In this document: positions 26,290 through 39,104 of the stretch, piece after piece
How the letters are laid out: each line of letters starts with the position of its first letter
Numbering within the stretch: position 1 is the first letter of the stretch
Assembly: GCA_024803745.1 (NCBI GenBank)
Contig: JANJXV010000100.1
Location: 2,666,001-2,730,000, forward strand
Source of the DNA: Megascapheus bottae
Taxonomy: Eukaryota > Chordata > Mammalia > Rodentia > Geomyidae
Length of the DNA stretch: 64,000 nt
Direction of reading: 5' to 3'
Translations under genes and position numbers: made by a program
The notes under the pieces: model-generated
What the model was told of the DNA's origin: nothing
Seen by the model: only the letters and a program-made list of their open reading frames with translations
Databases searched by the model: none

Positions 26290-27463
26290 ATGCTGTTTAG
26301 GTGCCATTTCTTTCCCTACATTGCATTTATTTTGGTTTTCTATGTATAGAGCATCTTTGAGAATTCTCTGTAGTGTTGGTTTTGTTTCGACATATTGTTG
26401 CAGCTTTTCCCTGGAATGGAATGTTTTTATTGTTCCCTCAGTTATGAATGAGAGCTTAGCTGGCTACAGTATTCTTGGTTGGTAGTTACTTGATTTAAGG
26501 GAATGACATATATGCTTCCAGTCACTTCGTGCTTGCATGGTCTCTGCTGAGAAATCTGGGGTTATTCTGATTGGTTTGCCTTTATAGGTTACTGATCCCT
26601 TTTCCCTGACTGCCTTTAGGATCTTTTCTTTCGTTTCTATTGATCCAGTTCGGATCACAATGTGGCGGTGGGATGTTCTATTCTGGTCTGTATGGGGTTC
26701 TAAAAACCTCTCGTATCTGGATGGGCCTGCCCTTCTGGATATTTGGGAAATTCTCTGAGATGATTCCCTGAAGTATATTTCCAATACCATTGACCTCTCT
26801 CTCCACGCCCTCCTCAATACCAACTAGCCTTAAATTAGGCTTCCTAATTGTATCTTGGACCTCCTGAAGCGCTCTCTCATATTTCCTAGATTTGGATTGA
26901 CTCATTTTCTGTTCTTTCTCTATAATAACTAAATTATCTTTAGCCCCGGAAATTCTCTCCTCTGCATTGTCTAACCTGCTATCAAAACTATCTACTTTAT
27001 TTTTCATCTCACTAGCTTCTAATTGCTCACTTTTGATGCCTTTCATCTCTTGTTTTAGATCATGTATGGATTTCTTAATCTCCTTGATTTCCTTTTGAGG
27101 AGTTAGCTCAGTAGCTTTATTTTCTTTGGACATTTGCTGGAGTTTGGTCACGGTTTTATTTGTGGATTCTATGAATTCATCCATCTTTCTTTGAAAAACC
27201 TTTATTATGGCCTCCTTTATGGCTTCTTCTTTTTCACTTATCACCTTATTTATGCTTTCCTCTTGTTCAGCTATGGCTTCCTCCATTATCTCTTTCTTTA
27301 TATTTTCACATTTTTCATTAATGATGTTTATCAATTGCATTTGTGTAGCACTTGGAAGACTCTTCTCTAGGTTTGCCAGTGACTGTTCCATTGTCTGTTT
27401 ACATTGGGTGGGGGATGTTGTTTCTTGATTTGACATATTTCTTGAGTTTCTTGTTCTGCCCAT
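26290..27463 (-). pseudogene. L1 ORF1 of copy C
   Basis: The frame is open from Met at 27463 (MGRTRNSRN) for 261 codons, covering the coiled coil and the start of the RNA-recognition domain. It is broken near 26690 ('gttctattctggtctgtatgg' lacks bases present in copy B), then continues in another frame to about 26290. It is one of the two best preserved ORF1s in the window, but still cannot give a full-length protein. Confidence 0.85.
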
Positions 27464-28038
27464 TTGAAAATGGCAGCAAGATTACTACTAAATACGATTA
27501 TAGTTTTTCAGATATAACCAACCTAGATCTCTGTAGCTGGCAGACACTAGATGTTCACAAGTTTTGATTGGCATTATCACTCTTTCTTTTTGTGCACTTA
27601 CAGACCAGTCTAATACAACCACTGATAAGCGATTTATACCCAAAACAATAAGCCTCTCAATCCAATCTCGATTGTCTTTAAGTCCCTCTGAGCCTAGAGG
27701 ATAATTTACCACCTACACATATAATATTGCTCAACATCCATCATGTGTAGATCCATGTGTAGAGCCATCATGTAGTATAAGTGTTGTAAGATGAGCAGAG
27801 GTCCAGAGATAGAAAAAAAGAATGAGAGAGGTCAGGGGAGGTAGAAGAGGATTAACGTAGGAGTGTAAGCATATTGTAGTCATGAAGAAAAGGTATAGCA
27901 TAAGGATAACTGACCTAAGTTGGTAAGTAGGTAGCATGTTTGAGTACAAAGTTTGGAAAGTATTAGAATAAAACTTATGTGTTGCTGCACGACTAGCTCT
28001 TAGCCCAACCAGGGGCTGCACAGTGGACCATGGGATGG

Positions 28039-29399
28039 ATCTGTTTTTCTTGTCTACATTGAGGGAAAGGGGTATTTCACAAGATGCAGAAGCGAAGATT
28101 TCAGAAGCCAATGCTGTGAGTGAATTAGCTCGTAAAAAGCATTTTCATTTTCTTTTCTCTTTCTGCCAGTCTTGGGGCTTGAATTCAGGGCCTGAGCACT
28201 GTCCTCGGGTTTTCTCAAGTCTATCCCTCTGACACTTGAGCCACAGTGCCACATCTAGATTTTCTATCTATGTGATACTGAGCAATCAAACCCAGATCTT
28301 CATGGATGCTAGGCAAGCACTCTACCACTATACCAAACTCTCAAGCCTGACATAGTAATTATAAAGTCATCATCATCATATCAAAATATCCTTTCTCCTA
28401 CAAAGAATGAACACTTATCTATGTGTGTAATGCTTTTTTTTAAATTTCACTAATTCTTCTGTGTTTTTCCGTCTTGCATTTTTTACACATGACAGCAAAC
28501 CTAATCATCAGGAAAAAATTGATTAGGATACAGAAACCTTATAATATCCTACTAGATTGAAGTCAAAAATATGTGCAAGATGCCCTGTGTGTTTGACCTG
28601 GTGGTAGAGTCCTTGGCTACCAAGCAAAAAGACTCAGGTTTGATTCCTCATTACCACATACATAGAAAACGCTGCAAGTGGTGCTGTGGCTCGGTGGGAC
28701 AGCTAAAGCCTAAAGAAAGCCCAAGAACAATGTTCACAATCTGAGGTCAAGTCCCAAGACTAGCAAAAAAAAAATTGAACAAGGGGCAAAATGCAGGCAG
28801 AGAAGGCACTGTGAAGCAAATGTTTGTAAAGGATGAGGGCAATATTGACCCTTAAGTTTGGATCTTACCTAGGAAAGGCTCCTTGAGCCTGAGACCAGAC
28901 TGGTTGTTGGGCCTAGTGGAAGACATTGGGAATGGACAAATAAGATGTGCTGTTTACTACATCCACATGTATATTGTGAGATTGGAGGAGAGATTCAGCC
29001 TCCAGTATGTCTTTGGTGAGGTCTTCTGTGAGCAAGGATCTTTGGTCATTGGGCCCTGAAAGGTGACCCTGCCTCCCTCACAATGGAACAGAATATGGAA
29101 CCCTGGTAACCAAGCCACTGTAACTAACAACAAGCTCAAGCCAGCTCACTTGGCCTGTGGCTCAGGAGGAAGAAAGATGTTGCTGTGCTGTTGCCAAAGG
29201 TCAGGAAACTCGAGTCTCAGGCATGGAAGTTGTGGATGTCTTAATCGAAGATGTACATGCTAGATCTTTGCCAAGCCACAAATCCAATATAACAGGCCTT
29301 TCTCTAAGAAGAAGGCCAGGAAAATCCAGGGCAACCAGATGAGGTAAATTTCTAAGAAGAAATGTATTTGACCCCATCATCCTCCCCACACATTACAAC
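28039..29399 (+). repeat. Array spacer, copy 3
   Basis: Non-L1 segment between L1 copies C and D, collinear with the spacers at 7845, 20613 and 35452. It has the same antisense (about 28160-28350) and sense (about 28590-28770) ID-like SINEs. The match point at 28023 is 7,426 bp from copy 2 and 7,413 bp from copy 4. Confidence 0.88.
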
Positions 29400-29814
29400 T
29401 TTTTTTTCTCATTTTTGATTGTAAGTAGTGAAAGGTTTACATGATATTTGCCAGATAGAAGGTGCATTAATTCACATACATTGATACCCTTTCACATGTC
29501 TTGGTACCCATTTCCCTCCAACCCCACACCCCCCACCTGTCTTGGTTTTCCCCCCTTCCTTATCAAATTTCAAATATCCAAATACAAATAAATTCAATAT
29601 ATCAGATAACAAAGTGAGATACTATACCAATATGGGATAACCAAGGGACAGCAAAGGAGATGAGAGACAACATAGTACATTGAGGACAACAATCATTCAT
29701 TATGTGGCTTTTGTTTCAATATCCTGGAGGTCCTTTCAATTAGCTTCACATTACATGGCCTTATATATGGCCTTTTGCTCTATTGCAAATCTGTGCTAGT
29801 AGAGCCCAAGGTTT

Positions 29815-32800
29815 CTACTGATTATGACGAATGAGGGAAACCACTGAGCCTAAGTTCCTTTGAGTCTGGCTTACTTCACTTAATATGATTTGTTCTAAGT
29901 CTTTCTGTTTCCTAACAAATGGGGCGATGTCATTCTTTCTGACAGCAGGATAGAATTCCATTGTGTACAAATACCACAACTTGTTGATCCACTCATCAAC
30001 TGAGGGACATCTGGGTTGGTTCCATATCTTTGCTATGGTGAATAGCGCTGCAATGAACATTGTTGTGCTAGAGGGTTTAGTATGCCATTGTTTCTGGATT
30101 GTTGGGTAAATGCCAAGTAGTGGAATTGCTGGGTCATAGGGGAGTTCTATGTTTAGACTTTTGAGGCACTGCCACACTGCTTTCCATAGTGGTTGAACGA
30201 GTTTGCACTCCCACCAACAGTGTAGTAGTGATCTCTCCTGGCCACATCCCCTCCAGCATCTGTTGTCATTCGTTTTCCTGATCCTGGCCATTCTCACTGG
30301 AGTGAGGTGGAATCTTAGAGTTCTTTTGACATGCAATTCTTTTATGACCAGAGATGTGGAGCATTTCTTCATGTGTCTATAGGCCATTTTTGTTTCTTCT
30401 TCAGAGAAGACTCTCTTTAAGTCTTTGGCCCATTTTTTAATGGGATGGGTGTTACTTTGGAGGTTAGTTTTGGAGTGCTTCAATTTTTTGTGTTGTTGGT
30501 GTATTTCAGATATGAGGCCTTTGTCCGTTGTTTGGTTGGTGAAGATCTTCTCCCACTCTGTAGGCTTCCTGATTAGTTTACTAGCTATATCCGTTGCCAT
30601 ACAAAAGCTCTGCAGTTTACTGCAGTCCCACTTATCCAGACTTCCTCTGATTTGTTGTGATTCTTGGTCCTTATTAAGAAAGTTTCGACCTGTGCCAAGG
30701 AGGCCTAGTGTATCTCCTATTCCTTCCTGTAAACTTTTCAGTGTGTCAGCTTTTATCTCCAGGTCTTTGATCCATTTGGAGTGAATTCTAGTGCAAGGTG
30801 ACAAAGAAGGATCCAACTTTAGTTTTCTGCTGGTGCTTAACCAGTTCTGCCACCACAACATGTTGAAGAGGCTATCTTTCTTCCATTCTATTTTTTTTGG
30901 CTCCCTTGTCAAAGATTAGGTGGCCATAGGTCTGTGGTTTAATATCTGGGTCCGCAGTTCTATTCCATTGGACTTCAGGCCTGTTCTTGTGCCAGTACCA
31001 AGCTGTTTTGAGAATTATAGCTCTGTAATAGAGTCTAAAGTTTGGAATTGAAATTCCTCCAGCGCTGTTCTTTCTGCTAAGAAGTGTTTTCGGTATACGG
31101 GGTCTTTTATTATTGCATATGAAATTTTGAATTGCCTCTTCTATTTCTTTGAAGAATGACATTGGGATGTTGATGGGTATTGCATTGAATTTGTAGATAG
31201 CCCTTGGCAAGATTCTCATTTTCACAATGTTGATTCTTCCAATCCAGGAGCATGGGAGATTTTTCCATTTCCTTAGTTCTGCTTTAATTTCCTTTTTTAG
31301 GGTTTTAAAGTTCTCATCTAAAGGTCCTTTACATTCTTAGTTAAGCTAATTCCTAGGTACTTTATTTTCTTTGAGGCTATATTGAAAGGAGTTTCTTTCC
31401 TGATTATTGCCTCGTTCCTCTCACTGTTGGCGTAAAGGAAGGCAGTTGATTTGTGAGGGTTGATTTTATGGCCTGCTACCCTTCCAAAGCTTTGAATCAG
31501 CTCAAGGAGCTTGGGAGTAAAGTCTATAGGATTCTTTAAATAAAGAATCATGTCATCTGCAAAGAGGGATGGTTTTATTTCCTCTTTCCCTACTTGGATC
31601 CCCTTTATGCTTGCTTCTTGCCTTATTGCACTATGTACGAATTCTTGTACTATGTTAAAAAGGAGTGGAGAGAGTGGGCATCCTTATCTCGTTCCTGATT
31701 TTAGAGGGAATGGCTTTAGATTTTCACCATTAAGTATAATACTGGCAGTGGGTTTTTCATACACAGCCTTTATTACATTGAGAAATGTTCCATGAATTCC
31801 TAGTTTCTCCACATCTTTTAACATAAAGGGGTTTTGGATCTTGTCAAATGCCTTTTCCGCATCTATTGAGACAATCATGTGATTTTTGTTCTTGCTCCTG
31901 TTGATGTGCCGAATTATATTAATTGATTTGTGTATGTTGAACCAGCTTTGCCTCCCTGTGATGAATCCAGTTTGATCATAGTGTATAATTTTTTTGATGA
32001 GTTGTTGTAGACGGTTGGCCAGTATTTTGTTGAGAAGTTTTGTATCGATGTTCATCAAAGAAATGGGTCTATAGTTCTCTTTCTTTGATGAATCTCTGTC
32101 TGGTTTGGGGATGAGGGATATACTGGCTTCACAGAATGAGTTTGGTAAACAACCTTCATTTTCAATTTCGTTGAAGAGCTTGAGGAGTATTGGTGTGAGC
32201 TCTGCTTTGAAGACCTTATACAATTCAGCTGTGAATCCATCTGGCCCTGGGCTCTTTTTAAGTGGAAGTTGTCTAATTTCCATTTCTATTTCAGAGCTTG
32301 AAATAGGCCTGTTGAGTTGGGTTAGCTCTTCTTGGTTCAGTGTGGGTATGTTAATATTGTCTAGGAATTCATCCATTTCTTGTAGATTCTCAAATTTGTT
32401 GGCGTAAAGGTTTGAGAAGTATTCCCTCATGATATTCTGGATCTTGGTAATTTCTGTCGTGATATTACCATTTTCATCTGTGATTTTGTTCATTTCGATA
32501 TGCTCTCTTCTTTTTTTGGTAAGATTTGCTAAAGGCTTATCAATTTTGTTAATTCTTTCAAAGAACCAGCTCCTTGTTTTGTTGATTCTTTCTATAGTTT
32601 TTTTTATTTCAAATCATTTAATTCTGCTTTGATTTTAATAATTTGCTTTCTCCTAATGGGTTTAGGGTTGGTTTGTTGCTCTTTTTCCAGGAGGTTAAGG
32701 TGAGACATTAACTAGTTGGTTTGCCATTTTTCCAACTTGCTGTTGTAGGCACTCAGCGCTGTAAATTTTCCTCTGAGTACTGCCTTTGTTGTGTCCCTAA

Positions 32801-33640
32801 GGAGTTGATATTTGTGTGCTCCTTATTGTTCAATTTCATAAACACTTGGATATCTGTTCTGATCTCTTCGATTACCCATTTTTTTATTCAACAATGTGTT
32901 GTTCAGTCTCCATGAGTTACAGGGTTTTCGTTGGTGGAGATGTGTTTTCAGTTCCAATTTGATGCCTTTATGGTCTGAGAGTGTGCATGGAATAATTTTA
33001 GTGTTTCTGAATCTGTCCAGGTTTGTTTTATGGCCTAAGATGTGGTCTATTTTGGAAAATGTTCCATGTGCTGCTGAGAAAAACATATACTGTGTTGTTA
33101 CTGGGTGGAATATTCTGCAGATGTCTGTTAGATCTAGTTGGTCTTTATAGTTGTTCAGTTCTAAGGTTTCTCTGTTGAGTTTTTGCCTTGTTGATCTGTC
33201 CATAGGTGAGAGTGGTGTGTGAAACTCACCAACAATCACTGTATTTCGATCTATGTATGGTTTCAGTGTAAGTAAAGTTTGCTTGATGAAGTTTGGAGCT
33301 CCGGGATTGGGTGTGTAAATATTTAGGAACGTTATGTCTTCCTGGAGGAAAGATCCCTTTAGTAGTATGTAGTCACCTTCTTTGTCTTTTCTTACTAATT
33401 TTAGTTTGAAGTCTATTGTATCTGATATGAGGATGGCAACTCCAGCCTGTTTATGGGGGCAGTTAGCTTGATAGAGTTTATTCCAACCTCTCAGTTTCAA
33501 AAGATGATTGTTTTTGGGTAAGATGTGTCTCTTGAAGACAGCAGAACTATGGCTCTTGCTTTTTGATCCAACTAGACAGCCTATGCCGTTTAATTGGAGA
33601 GTTAAGTCCATTGATATTGAGAGTTAGGATTGAGAGATAT
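29815..33640 (-). pseudogene. L1 ORF2 of copy D, inactivated
   Basis: The C-terminal domain (30912-29815) ends with the usual SLIRHNQ and keeps HCWWECK. The reverse transcriptase piece (32493-31684) ends at a TAA that replaces the Gln codon of TRQGCPLSP, just before the catalytic FADD at about 31550-31562. In the endonuclease (33611-32823) the motif usually GDFNT reads GEFHT near 33230, changing residues needed for catalysis in this family, while SKIDHIL and LSDHKGI are kept. A frameshift near 33530 separates the first endonuclease residues from the rest. Confidence 0.88.
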
Positions 33641-33709
33641 TTATTAGTTCCTACCATTTTTAAAAGCTTTTAGTAGGGCCTGTGTCTTGACAGTTCTTGT
33701 GGTCCTTAG

Positions 33710-34892
33710 ATGGTATGCTGTTTAGGTGCCATTTCTTTCCCTATATTGCATTTATTTTGGTTTTCTATGTACACAGAATCTTTGAGAATTCTCTGTAGTG
33801 TTGGTTTTGTTTCGACATATTGTTGCAGCTTTTCCGTGGAATGGAATGTTTTTATTGTTCCCTCATTTATGAATGAGAGCTTAGCTGGCTAGAGTATTCT
33901 TGGTTGGTAGTTATTTGATTTAAGGGCATGACATATATGCTTCCAGTCATTTCGTGCTTGCATGGTCTCTGCTGAGAAATCTGGGGATATTCTGATTAGT
34001 TTGCCTTTAGAAGTTACTGATCCCTTTTCCCTGGCTGCCTTTAGGATCTTTTCTTTTGTTTCTATTGATCCAGTTCGGATCACAATGTGGCGGTGGGATG
34101 TCTTTTCTGGTCAGGTCTGTTTGGGGTTCTAAAAGCTTCTCGTATCTGAATGGGCCTGCACTTCTGGATATTTGGGAAATTCTCTGAGATGATTCCCTGA
34201 AGTATATTTCCAATACCATTGACCTCTTTCTCCACGCCCTCCTCAATACCAACTAGCCTTAAATTAGGATTCCTAATTGTATCTTGGACCTCCTGAAGCG
34301 CACTCTCATATTTCCTAGATTTGGATTGACTCATTTTCTGTTCTTTCTCTATAATAACTAAATTATCTTCAGCCCCGGAAATTCTCTCCTCTGAATTTTC
34401 TAACCTGCTATCAAAGCTATCTACTTTATTTTTCATCTCCCTTGCTTCTAATTGCTCATTTTTGATGCCTTGCATCTCTTGTTTTAGATCATGTATGGAT
34501 TTCTTTATCTCCTTGATTTCCTTTTGAGTGGTTAGCTCAGTAGCTTTATTTTCTTTGGACAATTGCTGGAGTTTGGTCATGTTTTTATTTGTGGATTCTA
34601 TGAATTCATTCATCTTTCTTTCAAAAACCTTTATTATGGCCTCCTTTATGGCTTCTTCTTTTTCAATTATCACCTTGTTTTTGCTTTGCTCTTGTTCAGC
34701 TATGGCTTCCTCCATTATCTCTTTCTTTATATTTTCACATTTTTCATTAATGATGTTTATCAATTGCATTTGTGTACCACTTGGAAGACTCTCCTCTAGG
34801 TTTGCCAGTGACTGTTCCATTGTCTGTTTACATTGGGTGGGGGATGTTGTTTCTTGATTTGACATTTTTCTTGAGTTTCTTGTTCTGCCCAT
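33710..34892 (-). pseudogene. L1 ORF1 of copy D
   Basis: Open for 270 codons from Met at 34892 (MGRTRNSRK), through a Glu/Lys-rich coiled coil and the NLRLVGIEEG part of the RNA-recognition domain. It breaks near 34100 ('gatgtcttttctggtcagg' lacks a base against copy B) and continues in another frame to about 33710. Confidence 0.85.
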
Positions 34893-35451
34893 TTGAAAAT
34901 GGCAGCAAGATTACTACTAAATACGATTATAGTTTTTCAGATATAACCAACCTAGACCTCTGTAGCTGGCAGACACTAGATGTTCACAAGTTTTGATTGG
35001 TATTATCACTCTTTCTTTTTGTGCACTTACAGACCAGTCTAATACAACCACTGCTAAGCGATTTTTACCCAAAACAATAAGCCTCTCAATCCAATGTCTA
35101 TTTTCTTTAAGTCCCTCTGAGCCTAGAGAATAATTAACCACCTACATATACAATATTGCTCAACAGCCATCAAGTGTAGATCCTTGCAGTATAAGAGTTG
35201 AAGGACGAGCAGAGTCTTGAGATAGAAAAAAAGAATGAGAGAGGTCAGGGGAGGTACAAGAGGATTAACGTAGGAGTGTAAGAATATTGTAGTAATGAAG
35301 ATAAGGTATAGCATAAGGATAGCTGACCTAAGTTGGTAAGTAGGTAGCTTATTTGAGTACAAAGTTTGGAAAGTATTAGAAGAAAACTTATGTGTTGATG
35401 CACGACTAGCTCTTAGCCCAATCAGTGGCCTCAGAGTGGACCATGGGATGG

Positions 35452-36817
35452 ATCTGTTTTTCTTGTCTACTTTGAGGGAAAGGGGTATTTCACAAGATGC
35501 AGAAGCGAAGATTTCAGAAGCCAATGCTGTGAGTGAATTAGCTCGTAAAAAGCATTTTTATTATCTTTTATCTTTCTGCCAGTCTTGGGGCTGGAATTCA
35601 GGGCCTGAGCACTGTCCTTGAGTTTTCTCAAGTCTAGCCCTCTGGCACTTGAGCCACAGTGCCACATCTAGATTTTCTATCTATGTGATACTGAGCAATC
35701 AAACCCAGGTCTTCATGGATGCTAGGCAAGCACTCTACCACTATGCCAAACTATCAACCCTGACATAGTAATTATGAAGTCATCATCATCATATCAAAAT
35801 ATCCTTTCTCCTACCAAGAATGAACACTTATCTATGTGTGTAATGCTTTTTTTTTAATTTCAATAATTCTTCTGTGTTTTTCCCTCTTGCATTTTTTACA
35901 CATGACAGCAAAGCTAATCTTCAGGAAAAAATTGATTAGGATACAGAAACCTAATTATATCCTAGTAGATTGAAGTCAAAAATATATGCAAGACGCCCTG
36001 TGTTTTTGACCTAGTGGTAGAGTCCTTGGCTACCACGCAAAAAGACTCAGGTTTGATTCCTCATTACCACATACATAGAAAACGCTGCAAGTGCTGCTGT
36101 GGCTCGGAGGGACAGCTAAAGCCTAAAGAAAGCCCAAGAACAATGTTCACACTCTGAGGTCAAGTCCCAAGACTAGAAAAAACAAAAAAAAATTCGTCAA
36201 GGGGCAAAATGCAGGCAGAGAAGGCACTGTGAAGCAAATGTTTTGTAAGGATGAGGGCAATATTGACCCCTAAGTTTGGATCTTACCTAAGGAAGGCTCC
36301 TTGAGCCTGAGACCAGACTGGTAGTTGGGCCTAGTGGAAGACATAGGGATTGGACAAATAAGGTGTGCTGTTACGACATCCAAATGTATATTGTGAGATT
36401 GGAGGAGAGATTCAGCCTCCAGTATGTCTTTGGTGAGGTCTTCTGTGAGCAAGGATCTTTGGTCATTGGGCCCTGAAAGGTGACCCTGCCTCCCCCACAA
36501 TGGAACAGAATATGGAACCCTGGTAACCAAGCCACTGTAACTAACAAACAGCTCAAGCCATCTCACTTGGCCTGTGGCTCAGGATGAAGAAAGATGTTGC
36601 TGTGCTGTTGACAAAGGTCAGGAAAGTCGAGTCTCAGGCATGGAAGTTGTGGATGTCTTACTCGAAGATATACATGCTAGATCATTGCCAAGCCACAAAT
36701 CCAGTATAACAGGCCTTTCTCTAAGAAGAAGGCCAGGAAAATCCAGGGCAACCAGATGAGGTAAATTTCTAAGAAGAAATGTATTTGACCCCATCATCCT
36801 CCCCACACACTACAACT
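35452..36817 (+). repeat. Array spacer, copy 4
   Basis: The last direct spacer, between the 5' end of L1 D and the 3' end of L1 E. The two ID-like SINEs are at about 35575-35765 (antisense) and 36005-36185 (sense). Base changes are scattered, with no large indels against copies 2 and 3. Confidence 0.88.
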
Positions 36818-39104
36818 TTCTTTTTTTTTAAATAGTTTTTGTTGTAATTAGTAAAAGGGTTCCATGATATTTGCCAGATAGAAGGTGCATTAATTCACAT
36901 ACATTGATACCCTTTCACATGTCTTGGTACCCATTTCCTCCAACCCCACACTCCCCACCCGTCTTGGTTTTCCCCCCTTCCCTATCAAATTTCAAATATC
37001 CAAATACAAATAAATTCAATATATCAGATAACAAAGTGAGGTACTATACCAAGATGGGATAACCAAGGGACAGCAAAGGAGATGAGAGACAACATAGTAC
37101 ATTAAGTACAACAATCATTCATTATGTGGCTTTTGTTTCAATATCCTGGAGGTCCTTTCAATTAGCTTCACATTATATGGCCTTATATATGGCCTTTTGC
37201 TCTATTGCAAATCTCTGCTAGTGGAGCCCAAGGTTTCTACTGATTATGAGTATGAGGGAAACCACTGAGCCTAAGTTCCTTTGAGTCTGGCTTACTTCAC
37301 TTAATATGATTTGTTCTAAGTCTTTCCATTTCCTAACAAATGGGGCGATGTCATTCTTTCTGACAGCAGCATAGGATTCCATTGTGTACAAATACCACAG
37401 CTTGTTGATCCACTCATCAACTGAGGGACATCTGGGTTGGTTCCATATCTTTGCTATGGTGAATAGTGCTGCAATGTACATTGTTGTGCTAGTGAGTTTA
37501 ATATGCCCTTGTTTCTGGATTGTTGGGTAAATGCCAAGTAGTGGAATTGCTGGGTCATAGGGGAGTTCCATGTTTAGCCTTTTGAGGCACTGCCACACTG
37601 CTTTCCATAGTGGTTGAACGAGTTTGCACTCCCACCAACAGTGTACTAGTGATCCCTCCTGGCCACATCCCCTCCAGCATCTGTTGTCATTCGTTTTCCT
37701 GATCCTGGCCATTCTAACTGGTGTGAGGTGGAATCTTAGAGTTGTTTTGATTTGCATTTCATTCATGACCAGGGATGTGGAGCATTTCTTCATGTGTCTA
37801 TAGGCCATTTTTGTTTCTTCTTCAGAGAAGACTCTCTTTGAGCCTTTGGCCCATTCTTTAATGGGATGGGTGTTACATTGGAGGTTAGTTTTGGAGTGAT
37901 TCAATTTTTTGCGTTGTTGATATATTTTAGATATGAGGCCTTTGTCCGTTGTTTGGTTGGTGAAGATCTTCTCCCACTCTGTAGGCTTCCTGATTAGTTT
38001 ACTAGCTATATCCGTTGCCATACAAAAGCTCTGCAGTTTAATGCAGTCCCACTTATCCAGCCTTTCTCTGATTTGTTGTGATTCTTGGTCTTTATTAAGC
38101 AAGTTTCGACCTGTGCCAAGGAGGCCTAGTGTATCTCCTATTCCTTCCTGTAAACTTTTCAGTGTGTCAGCTTTTACCTCCGGGTCTTTGATCCTTTTGG
38201 AGTTAATTCTAGTGCAAGGTGACAAAGAAGGATCCAACTTTAGTTTTCTGCAGGTGCTTAACCAGTTCTGCCAGCACAACTTGTTGAAGAGGCTATCATT
38301 CTTCCATTCTATTTTTTTGGCCCCCTTGTCAAGGAATAGGTGGCCATAGGTCTGTGGTTTAATATCTGGGTCCGCAGTTCTATTCCATTGGACTTCAGGC
38401 CTGTTCTTGTGCCAGTACCAAGCTGTTTTGAGAATTATAGCTCTGTAATAGAGTCTAAAGTTTGGAATTAAAATTCCTCCAGCGCTGTTCTTTCTGCTAA
38501 GAAGTGTTTTTGGTATATGGGGGCTTTTATTATTCCATATGAAATTTTGAATTGCCTCTTGTATTTCTTTAAAGAATGACATTGGGATGTTGATGGGTAT
38601 TGCATTGAATTTGTAGATAGCCCTTGGCAAGATTTTCATTTTCACAATGTTGATTCTTCCAATCCAGGAACATGGGAAGTTTTTCCATTTCCTTAGTTCT
38701 ACCTTAATTTCCTTTTTTAGGGTTTTAAAGTTTTCATCTAAACTGTCCTTTACATTCTTAGTTAAGCTAATTCCTAGGTACTTTATTTTCTTTGAGGCTA
38801 TTGTGAAAGGAGTTTCTTTCCTGATTATTGCCTCGTTCCACTCACTGTTGGCGTAAAGGAAGGCAGTTGATTTGTGAGGGTTGATTTTATGGCCTGCGGC
38901 CCTTCCAAAGCTTTGAATCAGGTCAAGGAGCTTGGGAGTAGACTCTATAGGTTTCTTTAAATACAGAATCATGTCATCTGCAAAGAGGGACAGTTTTATT
39001 TCCTCTTTCCCTACTTGGATCCCCTTTATGCTTGCTTCTTGCCTTATTGCACGGCCTAGGAATTCTAGTACTGTGTTAAAAAGGATTGGAGAGAGTGGGC
39101 ATCC
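36818..39104 (-). mobile_element. LINE-1 copy E, 3' part, right end of the array
   Basis: The 3' UTR (36818-37215) and ORF2 from the C-terminus back into the reverse transcriptase. It stops abruptly at about 39104 within 'gggcatcct' and passes into unrelated sequence. The breakpoint corresponds to 31682 in copy D and 24252 in copy C. Confidence 0.88.
37218..38972 (-). pseudogene. L1 ORF2 C-terminal half of copy E (584 codons open)
   Basis: The longest open frame in the window. It starts just after the catalytic FADD, runs through the thumb and C-terminal region, and includes [24 protein letters not shown], a [11 protein letters not shown] stretch and the Cys-rich [22 protein letters not shown] end. 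The original stop region SLIRHNQ is shifted ('gattatgagtatg' lacks two bases of 'gattatgacgaatg'), giving an altered C-terminus. The remaining ORF2, ORF1 and 5' UTR are missing. Confidence 0.9.

Larger units (their letters stand above)
21986..28038 (-). mobile_element. LINE-1 copy C, full length, in the tandem array
   Basis: From left to right on the plus strand: poly-T and 3' UTR (21986-22390), ORF2 (about 22400-26232), ORF1 (about 26290-27463) and 5' UTR (27464-28038). It has all parts of an L1 in order but with many frameshifts in ORF2. It matches copy D throughout with an offset of about 7,413-7,427 bp. The 3' end sits at the same base of the spacer as in copies A, D and E. Confidence 0.9.
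29400..35451 (-). mobile_element. LINE-1 copy D, full length, in the tandem array
   Basis: Organised as copy C: 3' UTR 29400-29814, ORF2 about 29815-33640, ORF1 about 33710-34892, 5' UTR 34893-35451. It holds the longest clean pieces of L1 coding sequence in the array (365, 269, 262 and 270 codons), yet ORF2 has an internal stop and frameshifts. Confidence 0.9.

Noticed and set aside
32055..32407. Opposite-strand open frames over L1 ORF2 (such as 32105-32407)
   Set aside because: Antisense shadows of the L1 reverse-transcriptase sequence.
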